64,000 nt of DNA from Bactericera cockerelli (taxonomy: Eukaryota; Arthropoda; Insecta; Hemiptera; Triozidae): positions 23,238,884 through 23,302,883 of the forward strand of contig CM044959.1 of NCBI GenBank assembly GCA_024516035.1. The letters run 5' to 3'. The position numbers and the translations under genes are program-made. Below, in pieces: positions 1 through 12,778 of the stretch. The notes under the pieces were generated by a model. That model saw nothing but the letters and a program-made list of their open reading frames with translations, did no database searches and was not told the origin of the DNA. The stretch's first letter is position 1. Every line of letters begins with the position of its first letter.

Positions 1-2385
1 TGAGTAGATTTATGCATCAACAGGCAGACTGCACGTGTTTCGAGATATTTAAACGGAAACTTATTATGTTGGGATGTTTAGAACATCATGCGTCTCATCT
101 AATCTACAGACAGACTATGTATGTGTAAATATGTACAGAAAGCAATGGTGTACGTAAGGAGCAAAGTAGAAGAGTATGAGATAGGTATTTGTGGTGAATC
201 AAGTGTTCCTATTACACGATATTTTGGTTACCTACCTGCCACATCATTACTTAGAAACTTTTTTACTTTTCTAGAACCTTTACATTATTTTATTTTTACT
301 CTGGTAAAAATCACTACCACATATAGAGTTTGATGATATTCAAGTCCGCCTTTTTGGTCGTAATCGTATTGGTTCGTAAACGGACTAATCAGCAAGCAAT
401 TTTGAAGCACGGCGCTTTAGGAGGTTTAGAAGAGAATGCCGTAGCCATTATCATCATCCTTGATCAAGTGTCGTCATAACATTTTTAATTTATCTATTTC
501 TGTAAATAAAACTTGGATCAAACTTAATGAATATGAAAATCCATTTCAGACTCCAGAGACAGAAAAAAGTAGACCTCCAACTCAGTCTGATATTATTTCT
601 CAATTTGCAATTTCATAATTCAGAAATAAAATCTTCTTGAGTAACACATAGCCATAACACATGAGTGATGATTGCCAGAATACTCACCGCGTGTAAACTG
701 AATGCATGGGAGGGTCAGTAGGGCACGCTACTCAACTGCTCCTCAGCACTGAGCAGTTGGGAACGTGGGCTTTGTTTGTGTTCAGTTCTTGGGTCAGAAT
801 TGAGGTTTACGCATCATGAATTCTTAATCTGAATTGACAGTGTATCTATTCTTGCTTTTGGATGTTTCAAAACGAACCAAATTTTGTAAGGAGACATCAT
901 CAGTGACTGACTGCCTCAACACGAGGGAGTAGATTCAAATCGGAGTACACCATATTCATTATACTGTTATAAGTGTTATACAGCCATTGATCTAGCGACA
1001 CTAAAGGCGAAATTAATAGATAAAATTGAGATAACACGTTAGGACTTGGGCATTAATTAACCCATTTTTAATCAATTCACAAATTCTTGACTGTCTATAA
1101 TTAATTTCTCCTTAAAGGTTCCAGAAGAATCCGATATCTATATCCAGTTCAGATGCACATAGAATACAGATATTAATCATTTTTTAAAGGATGTTTGATT
1201 GTGCTCTATAGGGAGAAAAACTCAAAACCTAGATCAAAGACACGAACTCTTACTTTTACAATATGCAATTTCAATTTACTGCAGAAAATAAAAACAAATA
1301 ATAAAGAACAATCTCGATAGACTTCAAGAAGGAGATAATCAGAGAAGTATTAAAAACAATTGCCAATGCACATTTTCATTTTCAACCGGAGACAAACTTT
1401 TAAATTACCAACAAACAATGGTTGAGCTATTCAGGACTTATCGTCGGTAACATATTCCCTATGGCTGTGCTTATCATCTGTGATCTAATCGCATTCATAA
1501 TAGGATCGGTACTATTCCGAGTATTGTTCTACATATTGTCTTGGCATCAGCTCTCTGTCTCGCACATAAATCTCGTCTTCCTACATTCAAATGCGAACCA
1601 CATAAAGCACCCAGTTACAAGGATTGTCAACACGGGCTGTAAATTACGCGAGAAAAAGCAGACATGGTTTAACCATTAGGAGATACAAAAGCTTTATAAT
1701 ATGCAGAAATTGAGAGCTGCATAAGGAAAGATATGATCTCTACATTCCGTTTCAGAAGGGTTGCTAGTTGCTAGGCTTGCAAATCTATGGAATTTGGAGA
1801 CATTTCTATATTTAACATATTTATGTCTTGTGTATGCATGACGATGTTTAAAATTAGAATCTCCCTGCTGTTCTTTGTCTGGATAGTTCGCAAGTTTGGA
1901 CAAACGCTCAATAGTTATCTGAGATAGGACAAAGGGAGTCTAATTTCTGTCCAGCCCCAATAATTATTAATTACTTTTACACCTAGTAAAATAGTGAAGA
2001 TACCAACTACCATCACAGAGAACACACAAATTGACATCCCTATCTTTCGTAAACTAGAGACAGAATTATACATTGCGAGGTTCTTATTCCCAATGAACAC
2101 CCTGTATAAATAAATACATATGCAAATAGAAACATGCAGAATTGGAATTGTGGAACAAGAGAGACGATTTGATTTTGACATCGCAGCTTGTAGCACAATT
2201 TTTCGATTTCGCTACAGCTTAGTTTCAGAGAAATTGACATCAAGACTAATGCCGTCTTGGTACATGGAGGCGTATAATGAATGAAGCTCCATTTAATCGA
2301 CCAAATTTAATAGCAAAACAATTCAAGATAACTAGAAATTCTGATGTGGAGGACGATTTGAATCTTGGTAAGTCGACTATAAACA
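1..2385. other. No gene recognised
   Basis: AT-rich sequence with short chance ORFs only (longest about 93 codons, no recognisable domain and no splice context). No inverted or tandem repeat stood out by eye. Confidence 0.6.
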
Positions 2386-2549
2386 GTCTTGGTGGGGGAC
2401 TATAAACAGAGAGTAGGCCAGAATTGGCTTGTTCTGGGGACCCTTGTCAATTATTAGCCTTCTTGTAAAGACAGTAGTAGAAGTGCTGAGTCATTCCTCC
2501 ACTGTCTGGCTACCATCGTTCACGATGACGCCACCCTATGATGATGATA
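2386..2549 (+). repeat. Dispersed repeat family A, copy 1 (TGA-tailed)
   Basis: This copy begins near TTGGTGGGGGACTATAAACA and ends in the block CGATGACGCCACCC followed by TATGATGATGAT. The same sequence recurs at 10298-10435 (minus) and 20909-21115 (plus). A simple-repeat (TGA)n tail at one fixed end is typical of SINEs or of LINE 3' ends such as RTE or CR1, but no tRNA-like head or ORF is visible, so the class is inferred. Confidence 0.75.
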
Positions 2550-5500
2550 CACCACCAACCTGATTGGTGTCTTGAAGCCTCTAGCTATAATATTCATATC
2601 CACCCGCGGCAAATATGTTTAAATAGGAATACTTTCCTTCCAGATTGTCGAACTTTTACCTTCTTTAGAGTATAGTGTTGAAAACAATGATAGTTTTAAA
2701 TTCATATTAAAACTACCATATCCAAATGAAGGAAGACACGGTTACCTGGCCCATGAAACGAAGTCTGTTCGGTAGATTACTAGACTACTCGTAAACAAGA
2801 ATTTATTAATTCCAATAAAAAAGCTTCAAGGACTGAAATGTTTATGCTCGTATAAAAGCATGACAAGGCTTTTTTTCCAGATGTGTGAAAAATCTTCTTT
2901 CTTCACAGAAATTGCTGGACGTACTACTGAGATACCGGGCCGGAATCTAATAATGATGAAATACAGAAATCACGCAATGGGAAAAGCAAATATCATTTTT
3001 CCCGTTTAAAAAGTTTGTCACGTCGTAAATGTCTTCATCTTCAAATGTTTTGCTCTAGTGAATAATGAAGCCAAGAGCTCATTACCCGGAAAATATACTG
3101 AAATTGCGTTGTTCGTTGTTGGGATCTTAATCTAGTCAGATCACCAGACAACATCAATGTTATCATAGCAGCTCATCCCTTCTCAAGTATAATATGTTCA
3201 CCAGCCTGGGTATAGTTTACATTTTGTAATCTCAATTCTCAATACAAGTATTCACACAGATACTCGTAGATATACCATTCGAAGCACATGAGCGTCCACA
3301 AAGTGTAGTAAAGTTATACGATCATTTACAAAATAGCACTTACTTGAAATTCCGAGAATATAATTATGTTTTCCAAATGTTATCAGTTTTAAAAGAAAGC
3401 TAGTTAGCGAGAAGATTTTAATAAATTTACAGCACGTGCTATCGCTTAATCACAAGAAGGATAGAAGAGTTTTCCGAGTCAAAAACAATCACGCGAAAAC
3501 CTAATCTTGATAAGAAGAAAATCAATTATGCAAGCTTGTTTGGAAAGAAGTAAAGTTCAAAAGTTGAAAGTATAGCTTTAATATAGAAAGTTTGGGCTCT
3601 ACTCCGTACTGAAATATGGAGCACGGTGTCAAAGTCAAGAGCACAAGAGCTCGGTGTGATTACTTATTCATGCGAAACTTTCCTCACTTACTGACTGACG
3701 TCCTGTGACAGGAAAGAGTCTATGAATGTTACTCCTACTTCTTGATAATGACTATTATGGTTGTCTTTCTTAATCTGAACCCTTTATTTTATATATCATT
3801 AATATTCTGGATCACAAACTTTCTAAACCTAAACTTATTTAAAACTTAAATAATTGATGAACAAGTGTTGCAAAATTATAGGTATATACCATTGTACCAT
3901 GTACGGTACGTTAAAATTAATTGTTTTAATAGAAAGATTTACTGAGTCTCGTGGGAGGTAATGAATTTTCGTGTCCAAGGAATTATTCTCCAGGTTCTTT
4001 GAAGGTTGGAGAGTATTTTCATAGCAAGTGACAAGTGACCAAAGTTCAAAACCTCCATCAATTATTTGTCACATAAAATAATCAGTCTTCTTTGGACGTT
4101 AAAAAAAATAGATTGAGGTCATATACAAGATTAATATGTATCTGATATTAAAAAAAAAAACATTCCTATATGAATTACTCACTGAATTAACAGAGAAGTT
4201 AGTTCTCCATCAATATTCAAGATATACTGAATGAATGATGAAACATCTTTTGCATGAAAGGAGAGGAACGATTGGTTCCCCACGGTAACACAAACATGGA
4301 CGGAAACATGCATTTCAATGATAAAACACTGCCAATAATAAATGATTAACTTGAAAGCCATGCAGAGATCTCTAGACAAACATATTGGCTGCAATTAGTT
4401 GTTGTCACCTAGGCAACCTGTGGGGTGGTCACTAACATTCAACTTATCCAGACTATCATCAACTCATCCAGACTTGGCAAGGTAAGTCATCCACCCATTG
4501 GTAAAAGAATGAAAAAATATTAAAATACAACATGAGAAGTAGGAAGTCCTAATTGGATGACGTGAAAAGATATAGATAGTGAATAATATTATTTTATGTA
4601 TGCACTTTAAACAAATTAATTATAATGAAATAGTCAGGTTAGGTTCGACTAAAAAGACAGGTTAGGTTCGACTTTCGACATATAAGTAAGTTAAAAAAAA
4701 GTTCTCATCTTCAATTGTTTGCAAAACAGAATTATAGTCCACAGGATTTATAGTACAAATGCTCTCAATAATCTCATTATACTTTGTAAAATGAGATTAT
4801 TGACAGCAACAAGTTTACTGTTCTGTATTGTATAGTCCTCTCCTACGACCTTTCCCTATGACCGGGTTCATTATCTTCGTGTCGGGTCATTGACCCCCAG
4901 TCAATATAGAATGGGATGAAAAGTTCAACTCTGAGCTAATATGTGTAGTGCACTGATGACATTATGTTGAATTCCCTAAATTTCAATTGAAAGTCAACTG
5001 TGAATGAAATAAAAGCAAGCAGGCGCAAGGTTGTGAGGGCGCTCTGATGCTAATTGTCGATCTTGATTAAATGAGAAAATTGTAGACTGAAAAATACCGT
5101 TAAATATAAATGATCAGTTTAGCATATTACTTCACTGAACTGCGCAGGATTCAGCTTAATGAATGAAGAATGCGTCTCTGATGCAAGCGTTGGCTGCCAA
5201 TGCTACTGCATTGCCCGGGCACTATGCTAGTGAGCCAAACACTGCACTGAGGTGCACCAGTGCAGTTCGGAATAAGGTCATGGTGTATATCAAGCTAGCA
5301 AGTGCATGTAAATTGCAGTTGTGTGAATAGGTACCTAGACTACTGGTTCTACGACAAGACGATGCATCAGTGCACTCGCGTGCTCTGTGCGGGTGAGTCG
5401 TCTCTAGCCTCACTCTACCTGGCATGCAAACGAAAAGGATTTAATTAAAACTGTGCAATAAAATTAAAAATAAGCCAAATTACAAAAAAATAATCTGGAA

Positions 5501-5985
5501 TTACTACGAAAACACGAATGCTTGAACTCTTGAACAAAAGACAATTGTTGATCCATCATATTTGGGCAGCAGGACAAATCAAGCTGGAGAGTAACTGAAA
5601 GCATTATCACTCATGTCAGTAAGGAAAAGAATCACCAGACCAGTCATAAGCTGTATTCTGCATTGAAAGTTAGGACGAGAGCAACATAATGTCTCTCTAC
5701 CCGTCCATGATTATAACAGCGTTCTTGTCCACATACATTTACCCAGGGCTAGTCCAGCAATACACTTGGAAACAACTCGCCCATAGACTTGCTGTCTTTC
5801 GAATCAAATTCTACAATATAAATACCAATAGTTCTGGTAGGCTTTAATTTGATAATTTATGGCTATACTTTATTCACTAAAAGATGATAGTTTGCGTTGC
5901 CTGATTTACTATATGATTTTCTTTGAGTATTTTATAGCTCCAATACAAGGCTCCAATCCACCGGCTACACCGGAGTTACGGCCCG
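2550..5985. other. No gene recognised
   Basis: AT-rich, with chance ORFs of about 70 codons at most. A 16-bp direct repeat, CAGGTTAGGTTCGACT, occurs at 4635 and again at 4658. A hairpin is listed separately. Confidence 0.55.
4764..4804. repeat. Short hairpin
   Basis: The inverted repeat TCAATAATCTCATT pairs with its complement after a spacer of about 12 bases. It is too short and AT-rich to claim a microRNA precursor. Confidence 0.5.
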
Positions 5986-6075
5986 AGGCATGGCCCTATA
6001 TTTATTTTCCTAACCCTACTTACACAATGAGGCATTGCCGTACATCGTTTCGCGCCTGAATTCGGCGCCACCGCA
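5986..6075 (+). repeat. 45-bp repeat family, partial array 1
   Basis: Two AGGCATGGCC / AGGCATTGCC blocks 44 bases apart (5986 and 6030) are joined by CCTAACCCTACT. This is the same unit and spacing as the arrays at 24303 and 29498. Just after it lies GAATTCGGCGCCACCG, which resembles the end module of the element at 29276-29813, so this may be a decayed relative. Confidence 0.6.
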
Positions 6076-8911
6076 TCCACCAATCAGATGGGTCGATCCA
6101 TTAAATAACATGGTTGCCAACATGGATGAGCAATGCAGAAGATTTAGAGAGACCACAGACCCATCCAGAGACCAGAAGAATTCTGTCAGGTACGTACTTG
6201 TAGTTAAAGGGCCATCAAAATCAGTGTGAACATCGACTTCTCTCAAAACACGCACTATAGTAAGGTGGATAGCTACAGGTGGCATAGGAGATTTGTCACA
6301 CTCGCTGCATACCAACACTGGCCTGCAACCAGGCATAGCTCACAGGATTAGTACTATTACTGCTGGCTTACGAAATACTCTCACATTCCAGCTCAATGTA
6401 AATACCTCGTGAACAAGGTGAATTCTCTTGTTTAATTTCAAGTGTCACACATTTCTATATGCAAAATTATCACTTGCGAAAGTGTTGCTGATATTTGCAT
6501 GGGAATTGAGGGTGAGGTTATTTTTGCATTCGTGTGTTTCTATTAGCACCTAGTTGATATTAACAGTTTTCTACTTTACTGACATACAGTGATACATATT
6601 ATGAAGGTGCACAGTTCATTCAAAACATTATCTTCGATTTCTCCAAAAGCTAGGCGTTGTATAATTGACAACAGAGAATAAAAACAGATTATAAAATGAA
6701 AATAAAGAATTGCTGGACGTTATAACATAAGAAGTGAGACATTGGCTAAGAATACGCTAAATGTATGACCCGTAGATCCTAGGTCCAAGGCTGCAACACA
6801 CATATCTCCCCGGTGACCGGTCTATGATTAATTACCTGCAGTCAGCATCCTGAGCATACGATGCACAGCATGCAGTATGCACTTCATACTCTTCACAGGT
6901 GCATCCTTCCTAGTTCCGAGTAATTCTACTACGATGTCTGATCACCTATCTGACAGAATCCAGATTATCATAAAAATAGTCTGATGTAAGTACATATATC
7001 CTTTATGTACATATAAGAGCTCCATAGCCTTAGGTAGGTATATAACGGACCCAAGACACAGATTACTTTCAGTGTAGATCATAGAGCATGATTGAAAATA
7101 ATTATAAATATTATAATAATTCTCACATTCTGAGTTCGTCCATATGCAGATACACCTCCATGATTACTGAACAGATTTCATTGATTACAATATTTTACAG
7201 CACATGTTAATATTCAATATTGAACTGTCAACATGAAGGATATGGCATCATCACAATAATCATAGCAACAATTCTCGAAACATAGTGATGCAGTAATAGA
7301 GAAGATAAGTCAAACTAATAGAAACCCTAGTTAGTACTGTAGGGGATTATTTAGAAATTTCCAACTTATGTAACTGAGTATAAAGAAATTAAAATATTAC
7401 TAATCCGCTCGGAGCTAATGGACTTGGCACGTACGGGACACCAACAGACAATATCCATTGGTAACCGATACGCACATAAATATTCTATGGGTCCTAGAAA
7501 CTCTTTCAGAAGGAACTGCAGGCAAAAACATTAGATAGTCCATTATTGAAACAATCCCCAAAGATAATAATGTATGCATCTTACTTATAATATGCTGATC
7601 GATTAGGACTTATAATTACTTTTGCAACAGTAAAGTAGGCTCGGGTGCCATCATTTTTATACATAGTAAGTTAAATTCTCAAATAAAGGCTGAAATCCAT
7701 GTATTTGGTTGAGATTCGGTTTCAAGGACAAGAGAAGCATCATAATAACTTTTAAGTGCCAATGCTTATCCAGAGTATCAAAAGCTGTGTCATTTAAACC
7801 TCAGGAAGGCATTTCATGGATTTTCCAGCGCTACAACCGTTTCCGAAGTACAAAACAACAATTTCTACTACACAGGTCGTTCATCTGGCGATTTGAGTCT
7901 TTTCTTCAACGATTATCATCTCTTTACTTTCAGCTAGGAGATGATGCAATTGTGATGGGAACTCACCACTTTTCCCAACATAGAAGGAGTTTCATCCTAG
8001 AATTTTTAGTTTTTAATTAAGAGCTCATTTACGGCTCACAGTACGTTTGGCTTAAATTTACCGCAGGTCAGAAATCGGCTCATCAGAGCACGCACACGCC
8101 TTGTGAGCCTGTCAGCAGTGTCAGCTCATTATGAAAAGGAAAGTGAAGGCAGTTGAGAAGAGGTCCCTGGTGAGTGGGAGTCATGAGAGCGAGAGCCATT
8201 GAAATACTGCCCGCGGACCTGCCTAGTGCTGATGAGAGCATGAAGAAACCTCACTAGTGCCTGCCTGCGTCTCCTCTATACATATTCATGTACTGCATTG
8301 TATTAACATATCATGAGATGGTCTGTTATGAAGTATGTGCTCGTTCAGATCTATCGGTGTGGAGAGATGGAAATTCGCAAAAAAAGATAGAAACAAAGAA
8401 CTGATGAAGAACTGTGTGTCAATGATCATACGGAGTATGGTAAGAGATCAAGATGCACTAAAGAAATTGTTGACTTCTCAGGAGGTTTCTTGATCTAAAG
8501 CAATTGTGAGATTGTTGTACAGTTAAGGGTAAAATGGTTCATGAAGTAATGTGTGGCGCGTACAATTACCTGCTCAAAATTACTCAATTTTAAGTCCAGT
8601 ACTGTCTGCTTATTTTCTGTATTCTAAACAGATAGTCTTGTCTGAGTATGCGAAGTGGTTAGACCAGTTAGTTTGAATCAACCAATGTTGTGAATATGGT
8701 GCAGCTCGTAGTGTGACAAGAAAATCTACTTGCCATACATCCCACTTGCAATGGATTATGGAAACTGCTTTCATATTGTAATTTCATTACTTATCTCGTA
8801 GGTACAAGTCGTACATTGACTTTATTGTTATCGTGTATAGCCAAGACATTGAGGTTTCAAACATATACTATCACAATATTTTAGGAATAAATACGATGTT
8901 ATATGATACTA
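6076..8911. other. No gene recognised
   Basis: The longest open frame is 103 codons (7709-8020, plus). It shows no domain, no coding-like composition and no neighbouring exon. I see no clear repeats. Confidence 0.55.
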
Positions 8912-8973
8912 TCACTGGATATAAGAGAAAAAAATTCCGGTCCCTTTAGTTCTCTTATATCCAGGTTCGACTG
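8912..8973. mobile_element. Internally deleted pogo-like MITE remnant
   Basis: CACTGGATATAAGAGAA at the left and TTCTCTTATATCCAGG at the right are inverted ends matching the MITE at 39294-39459, including the internal AAAAAAATTCCGGTCCC stretch. Most of the interior is missing, leaving about 60 bp. Confidence 0.65.
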
Positions 8974-10297
8974 AATAATGCTCAGAGAATCACTTGGTAG
9001 TTTTCTTGGAATTCATGTTGGAAATAAGAGCTTTCGAAAATTTCAATAATGCTTGAACTATGCGTTTTACTTCCACTTTTATACAATAAAGGAAGGTTCA
9101 CAGAGTGCTTTTCCACAACAAGTAGTCTTAATCGTTTCATAATATTAATCTTGACAATGTGTCTATATCGATACCATCCATCAGTTTTTTTTACACTATT
9201 GGCCCATTTTTTTTCCATCCAACCATCAATTATCATCCTCTTTTACTTTTTCAAAAAGTAAATGAAAAATTGAAAATTGAAATTCTCTGCCAATATAAGG
9301 GTTAAGGTCTTTCAAGTTTGACGCTCAATGGCTCTCCGAACCAATGTGGCTTCATCGGGTCCCATTGGAACCTGCCTGACTTCTACACTAGCATCAATAG
9401 AACCTATCTATCGATGCGGTACTATCACTACTATCTGAACGCACACCTTGTACTGAGTGAGGCAATCCAGAGCCAAGATACTCCAAGAACTCTCTGGCAC
9501 TAACAGAATCAACGTTGAGTAATGTGCTAACGAATTTAGGCAATACCCATGGTCTAGTGGCATAGCTCTAGTACTGGGTGGGCGTCCAGCAGACAAGATA
9601 AGTTGAGCATGAGATGGCAAATTAAACAAGATAAATAACTAATGACTTGACAGTAGAGATTTAATATCTGACATTTTCACTGGTAGATATTTAAAAGGTT
9701 ATATGGTATGTGCCTATGAAATATACCCACAATTGGTCGTAAGAGTTGAAGAAAATGATATACATATCATACATAGTTGTAGCTTTCAAAATTCTAAATT
9801 ACTTTTTGACGTTCATTTCCCATAAAACATAGACCTTTTGAACGATTCAATTTTCTCATTTCAACGCGTCAATTTCTCGTCACAAAAAATATTTTTCTCG
9901 CTTTAAGAGTCACTTTCCTTGCTTAGAATTCACTTTTCTCTGCTCAACAAATCATTTTTCTCGCCTCAAGAAGTGACTCGGGGAAATCAAATGAGTCGTT
10001 TTCCTCAAGACTCGCGTGAGTCACCCTGTAGTGCGGGTTGCAGCATGCTCGCTCGGTGTATGTATCTCATTGCGAGTTGCTAGTTAACTACTCGGCGTGT
10101 TGCAGTATCTTTGATGAAATCTACAGCGCTCAGATACGAATCCTGGGTAAGTGAGTGGCAGAGGAACCGAGATGAGACATCAGACATGAGAGCATAACTT
10201 ACTACAGGAAAAATAATATTGAAGGAAAATAAAAATAGGAATGTTGCTGTTATGGAACAACATTACCGAAACGGATTTTCAAAAGTTTACGACACAA
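8974..10297. other. No gene recognised
   Basis: Only chance ORFs (84 codons or fewer). It contains the degenerate tandem repeat listed separately at 9845-9975. Confidence 0.5.
9845..9975. repeat. Degenerate tandem repeat of about 22 bp
   Basis: About six loosely matching units of the type TCACTTTTCTCGCTTCAAGA occur in a row. Units differ by substitutions and small indels, so this is an old array. Confidence 0.5.
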
Positions 10298-10435
10298 CAT
10301 CATCATCATAGGGTGGCGTCATCGTGAACGATGCTAGCCAGACAGTGGAGGAATGACTCAGCACTACTACCACTGTCTTTACAAGGAAGCTAATAATTGA
10401 CAAGGGCCCTAGAACCAAGCCAATGCTGGTTTTAG
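10298..10435 (-). repeat. Dispersed repeat family A, copy 2
   Basis: Reverse-orientation copy of the repeat at 2386-2549. It starts with the complement of the TGA tail (CATCATCATCATAGGGTGG), continues through the shared GTCATCGTGAACGATG block and ends near AGCCAATGCTGGTTT. Confidence 0.75.
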
Positions 10436-11184
10436 TCCAAAATGTTTATACACAAAAAAATGGTATGAAATCGGACTGGCTATTTCAAGAGGCAATATTT
10501 CAATTACCCAATTGAAACCGGAAATTAAAAGAAGAAAAAGAGGAGGTGGTAATCATAATAACTAAAGCGTTCTCGTAATATTATAATTAATCTCATATTG
10601 CAACAAAATTCAGTTCACATAAATAGAGACCCAATGTTATATCTCAATGTCCCAAAAAATCCATCAGATCATTTTCAAAGTAAGGAAAAAGATAAATCAA
10701 ATACATTATTTTTTGTGATCATAAGAGTTGCTTTCACTGTAATGACGTCCGAACGCAATGAAGGACAAACTGGCAAAATTTAGGTCAAAAATAATATTAA
10801 GATACCAGCATCCTTATGTAACCATGGCTATGGGTATATCCCAGGAAAAAGTCAAACGGAAATAACCAAGTATTATGTTAGTATAAAGAGTAAGCTCTTA
10901 TAAACTCATTGGTAGTATGGACACTCTTGTGACTCACTGGAATTTCCACGAGCAAATCCTTCGTCTTTCTGCTTCCTACCCTATTAGCTAGCTATACCGT
11001 ATACCTACATATGTACCTCTCTAGTGTCCCAATAACCCACTTGTGAAATGCCTCATGATAATGACTCAGCTTACAGCTCGAAAGAGAAAAAAGTCCGCCG
11101 CGCTTTGAAAGGTGGAAAACTTTACCGAATTAGAATTTAGGTCAGGCCATAAGGGTATAAAGAGATAAAACGAGGAAACCTTTG
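10436..11184. other. No gene recognised
   Basis: AT-rich intronic sequence with short chance ORFs. Confidence 0.5.
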
Positions 11185-11225
11185 TATGGTAGAGGCACTG
11201 AATACAGGATGGGTCATGTACATTA
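11185..11225 (+). repeat. Dispersed repeat family B, copy 1
   Basis: The string GTATGGTAGAGGCACTGAAT followed by ACAGGATGGGTCATGTAC recurs twice at 16182-16285. The foldback element that starts at 11226 sits inside or at the end of this copy. Confidence 0.65.
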
Positions 11226-11753
11226 TATCCCCCAAAAATACACTTCGTGTGCAAAAGACGCCAAGAAAATAACAATCCTTCTTAAATAGAATTACCTTGA
11301 AAATGATTGCCTAAAAAGGAACTGATATCAAATGAAGGCCAAGTTCTTGTAAACTGGATATTATCTGCCCACAAAAGAGTCTCAAGTACAGGAATCAAGC
11401 TGACAATTGGATATGATATTTCCCATTTTTCTGCTTTTTAACAACACTAAAATTTAACATTAAAAATCTTGGCAAGTTTGAAACATCAAAAATTGCTTTG
11501 AACTTGCCAAGATTTTTAATGTTAAATTTTAGTGTTGTTAAAAAGCAGAAAAATGGGAAATATCATATCCAATTGTCAGCTTGATTCCTGTACTTGAGAC
11601 TCTTTTGTGGGCAGATAATATCCAGTTTACAAGAACTTGGCCTTCATTTGATATCAGTTCCTTTTTAGGCAATCATTTTCAAGGTAATTCTATTTAAGAA
11701 GGATTGTTATTTTCTTGGCGTCTTTTGCACACGAAGTGTATTTTTGGGGGATA
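11226..11753. mobile_element. Foldback element 1: 253-bp arms, 22-bp loop
   Basis: The left arm (11226-11478) is matched base for base by the complement of the right arm (11501-11753). Paired positions sum to a constant from end to centre, so there are no indels, and I saw no mismatches. Termini read TATCCCCCAAAAATACACTT and its complement. The same termini and inner blocks (GACGCC, TGATATCAAAT) recur in the foldback at 25059-25604, which makes this a family. There is no ORF. No target-site duplication beyond one to three bases of AT is clear. Confidence 0.85.
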
Positions 11754-12778
11754 TCAGGTATTTTTGGTTGGTTACATTGTTTCCCATTTGCTTAATTCAA
11801 CACATAAAATAAAGTATAATTTATTTTAATGAAAATATTCATGGCTTTTTTTTCTATCTCACCATCTCTTTACTACGGCCCAATATTTCTAAAATACCTT
11901 GAATTTTTTCAAGGTATGTGATTTATTATCAATACCTAGGTGCATACAGATTACAGAATGTTTCGTTGTATGATGAGTAGTTATTGTATGAGTAACGACC
12001 TGATAATTACCAGAGTATAAATAAATTAATGTAATAAAATTCTAAAAGTGAAGTAGACTATACTTACTAATAAATAAATGTGTTTCTTTGTGTTATTATA
12101 TCACAATTTTAGTGGGTAGCGCAGAATTATAGGACTTTTCTATATCTTTAATATCCCAATATCTTTTTTTTCCCTATAATTCCGCCAATGGTCGCTGCTA
12201 ACATTAAAGCAGCTATAGTAGACGAGATCTAGCATGTCATATGAATCATGGATGCGCAGTGTACGATTTCATGAACATAAGGATTGAGAATATAATAAGA
12301 GTGGTGTGCTCAATATTGATGGAACAAACACAAACAAAATCTTCTATATATTTCCTATCTTGTGTGGGAGGCTAGGGTCTAAGGTCCAGAGTCTACAATG
12401 TGGCCACCTATTAAGGTATTTCAACTTTCGATTTTTTGAGATTAGATAATTTTTTATGAATAACTCTCAAACGCTTCAATCTGCTTCATTTTATCAAATT
12501 TCGGACATTTACTTTTGGTTAATACAACTTGTTTTAATTTTCATTAAACTTGCAATTATTTTCAAAGGTTTTTGATTGGAGCGATCAAAATATCCCAACT
12601 ACCTGCATACCTTTTTTTCATCTCTGTTTACACGCAACAATAATGCTGCAATTACGTAAACAGGTTTGAGGGACACTGCATACAGTCTAAAGACCTATAT
12701 CCAGGCCCTCCCTACATCTTTTTTTAAATTGTTCCAAAGTGAGATCGAGATCCAAATTTGCACTGTTACAATAATTAT
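11754..12778. other. No gene recognised
   Basis: AT-rich. The segment next to the retrotransposon C-terminus (about 12720-12778) may be that element's short 3' untranslated end, but no clear poly-A tail is seen. Confidence 0.45.

Noticed and set aside
4764..4804. MicroRNA precursor or terminator
   Set aside because: The stem is about 14 bp and AT-rich, too short for a pre-miRNA; bacterial-type terminators do not apply.
7709..8020. 103-codon ORF as a small gene
   Set aside because: No domain, no codon or composition signal and no splice context; such lengths arise by chance in 64 kb.
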